Shown piece after piece: positions 6,926 through 7,624 of a DNA stretch of 7,624 nt (positions are counted from its first letter, which is position 1; each line of letters starts with the position of its first letter). Location: assembly GCA_902773395.1 (NCBI GenBank), contig CACYEJ010000145.1, positions 1 through 7,624 of the forward strand, written 5' to 3'. The position numbers were made by a program, and so were the translations under genes. The notes under the pieces are model-generated. The model was not told the origin of the DNA, ran no database searches, and worked only from the letters and a program-made list of their open reading frames with translations. This DNA is from an uncultured Ruminococcus sp. (GTDB lineage: Bacteria; Bacillota_A; Clostridia; Oscillospirales; Acutalibacteraceae).

Positions 6926-7624
6926 CTACATAATTTTGCCACGTTTGACAATATTGTACATATCATCCACCTTGCAGTAGATAATACGATTATCCAACGT
7001 AATATTATTATGATCACACTCATACACATCTTGATGAATATAACGCTCATTAAAGTTAGTTATCTTATTTGGCAGAACTTCATTATCAGAAGTGAGAATA
7101 TATGCGGAACTCTCATCAGAAACAAGATCCATACGTCCTGTTACAACATTGAATTGTAAGTAAGTTGGGTTATTCTCTCGCAAAGACCTAACAAGCTTAA
7201 ACATATCTCCCAATGAGCAGGAATCATCATTCGGTTTAATTTCCTGAACCTCTTCCGCCGGTTGTTCCGAAACAGCCGGAGTAGGCTTAGATTCATTCGC
7301 TGCATTAGGAAAGATTACCTCTGCACTAACCTGATTTGCATTTTCTCTAACAATAGCAGAATTTTGTACGGGAGGAGTAACCGTTCCTACCAATGTATTA
7401 TCATCCGGCACATCTGACTGAGATAACGTCTGATTATTTTGATTCTGAGTTCCCATACCCTGCATATTATTGCTTCCATAATTAAATGCTTGATTCTGAG
7501 CTCCCATACCCTGCATATTATTGCTGCCATGATTAAATGCTTGATTCTGAGCTCCTATACCCTGCATATTACTGTTACCATGATTAAACGCTTGATTCTG
7601 AGCTCCTATACCCTGCATATTACT
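6926..7624 (-). CDS. Q/N-rich tandem-repeat protein, 5' end missing
   Basis: The frame is open to the right edge of the window, so the N-terminus is not seen; 232 residues are visible. Three full copies and one partial copy of a 17-residue unit, MQG(I/M)GAQNQAFN(H/Y)G followed by three S/N residues, occupy the visible N-terminal part. The unit is rich in Gln, Asn and Gly and has no charged residues except histidine. Then comes an extended, probably disordered linker with Pro, Glu and Thr (VTPP, TPAVSEQPAEE). The last 100 residues, from about SLGDMFKLVRSL to the stop, look like a small folded alpha/beta domain that I do not recognise. There is no transmembrane segment in the visible part. Q/N-rich repeats of this kind are flexible and can self-associate, so a scaffold or assembly role for the downstream tubulin-like and ATPase-like proteins is possible but only inferred. 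The stop is TAG, and the tubulin-like gene begins 31 bases later. Confidence 0.7.
   Translation of the reverse strand, partial: SNMQGIGAQNQAFNHGNSNMQGIGAQNQAFNHGSNNMQGMGAQNQAFNYGSNNMQGMGTQNQNNQTLSQSDVPDDNTLVGTVTPPVQNSAIVRENANQVSAEVIFPNAANESKPTPAVSEQPAEEVQEIKPNDDSCSLGDMFKLVRSLRENNPTYLQFNVVTGRMDLVSDESSAYILTSDNEVLPNKITNFNERYIHQDVYECDHNNITLDNRIIYCKVDDMYNIVKRGKIM
7439..7624 (-). repeat. 51-bp tandem repeat inside the Q/N-rich gene
   Basis: Units at 7568-7618, 7517-7567 and 7466-7516 are each exactly 51 bases, with a decayed fourth unit at about 7439-7465. The six bases at the right edge (encoding Ser-Asn) match the end of a further unit, so the array continues outside. Copies differ at only a few positions (ATA/ATG, CAT/TAT, AGT/AAT order), which keeps the reading frame and indicates recent expansion by slippage or recombination. 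Confidence 0.9.

Noticed and set aside
7439..7624. Repeat array considered as CRISPR
   Set aside because: The units are contiguous with no unique spacers, are multiples of three, and encode a protein repeat in frame.

Overview
The window looks like a piece of an AT-rich Firmicute chromosome, most plausibly a Ruminococcus-like gut or rumen clostridium. This is inferred from three things: AGGGTG/AAGGGGA-type Shine-Dalgarno sequences with TTG starts, a Gram-positive style secreted and membrane-anchored protein, and a cohesin-like module, a fold common in Ruminococcus. There are no rRNA, tRNA, CRISPR or insertion-sequence features, so the taxonomic guess rests on style alone.

All five genes lie on the minus strand, tightly packed, and read from the right edge to the left. 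In transcription order they are: (1) the 3' part of a gene encoding a Q/N-rich protein with 17-residue tandem repeats, open at the right edge (6926-7624); (2) a tubulin/FtsZ-superfamily protein (5200-6894); (3) a large protein whose C-terminal half is an actin/Hsp70-type nucleotide-binding fold (1956-5180); (4) a secreted, membrane-anchored protein with a cohesin-like ectodomain (1143-1937); (5) a cytoplasmic von Willebrand A (VWA) domain protein (66 to about 1055). The gaps are 31, 19, 18 and about 80-90 bases. A hairpin followed by a T-run at 1-40 closes the unit, so this is probably the 3' end of one operon. Its promoter lies beyond the right edge.

The combination is the point of interest. 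A tubulin-like putative GTPase and an actin/Hsp70-like putative ATPase sit with a VWA adhesion module and a one-pass membrane protein that displays a cohesin-like domain outside the cell. Partly comparable groupings, a divergent FtsZ-like protein with a VWA protein and membrane components, have been proposed by genome-context work as membrane-remodelling systems. The reading offered here is a cell-envelope or cytoskeleton-like assembly, with the cohesin-like protein as the link to the outside. That is inference. The sequence directly supports the domain calls with varying strength, and several catalytic motifs are altered: the phosphate-2 loop of the ATPase-like protein and the MIDAS of the VWA protein.

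No stretch longer than about 90 bases lacks a gene.
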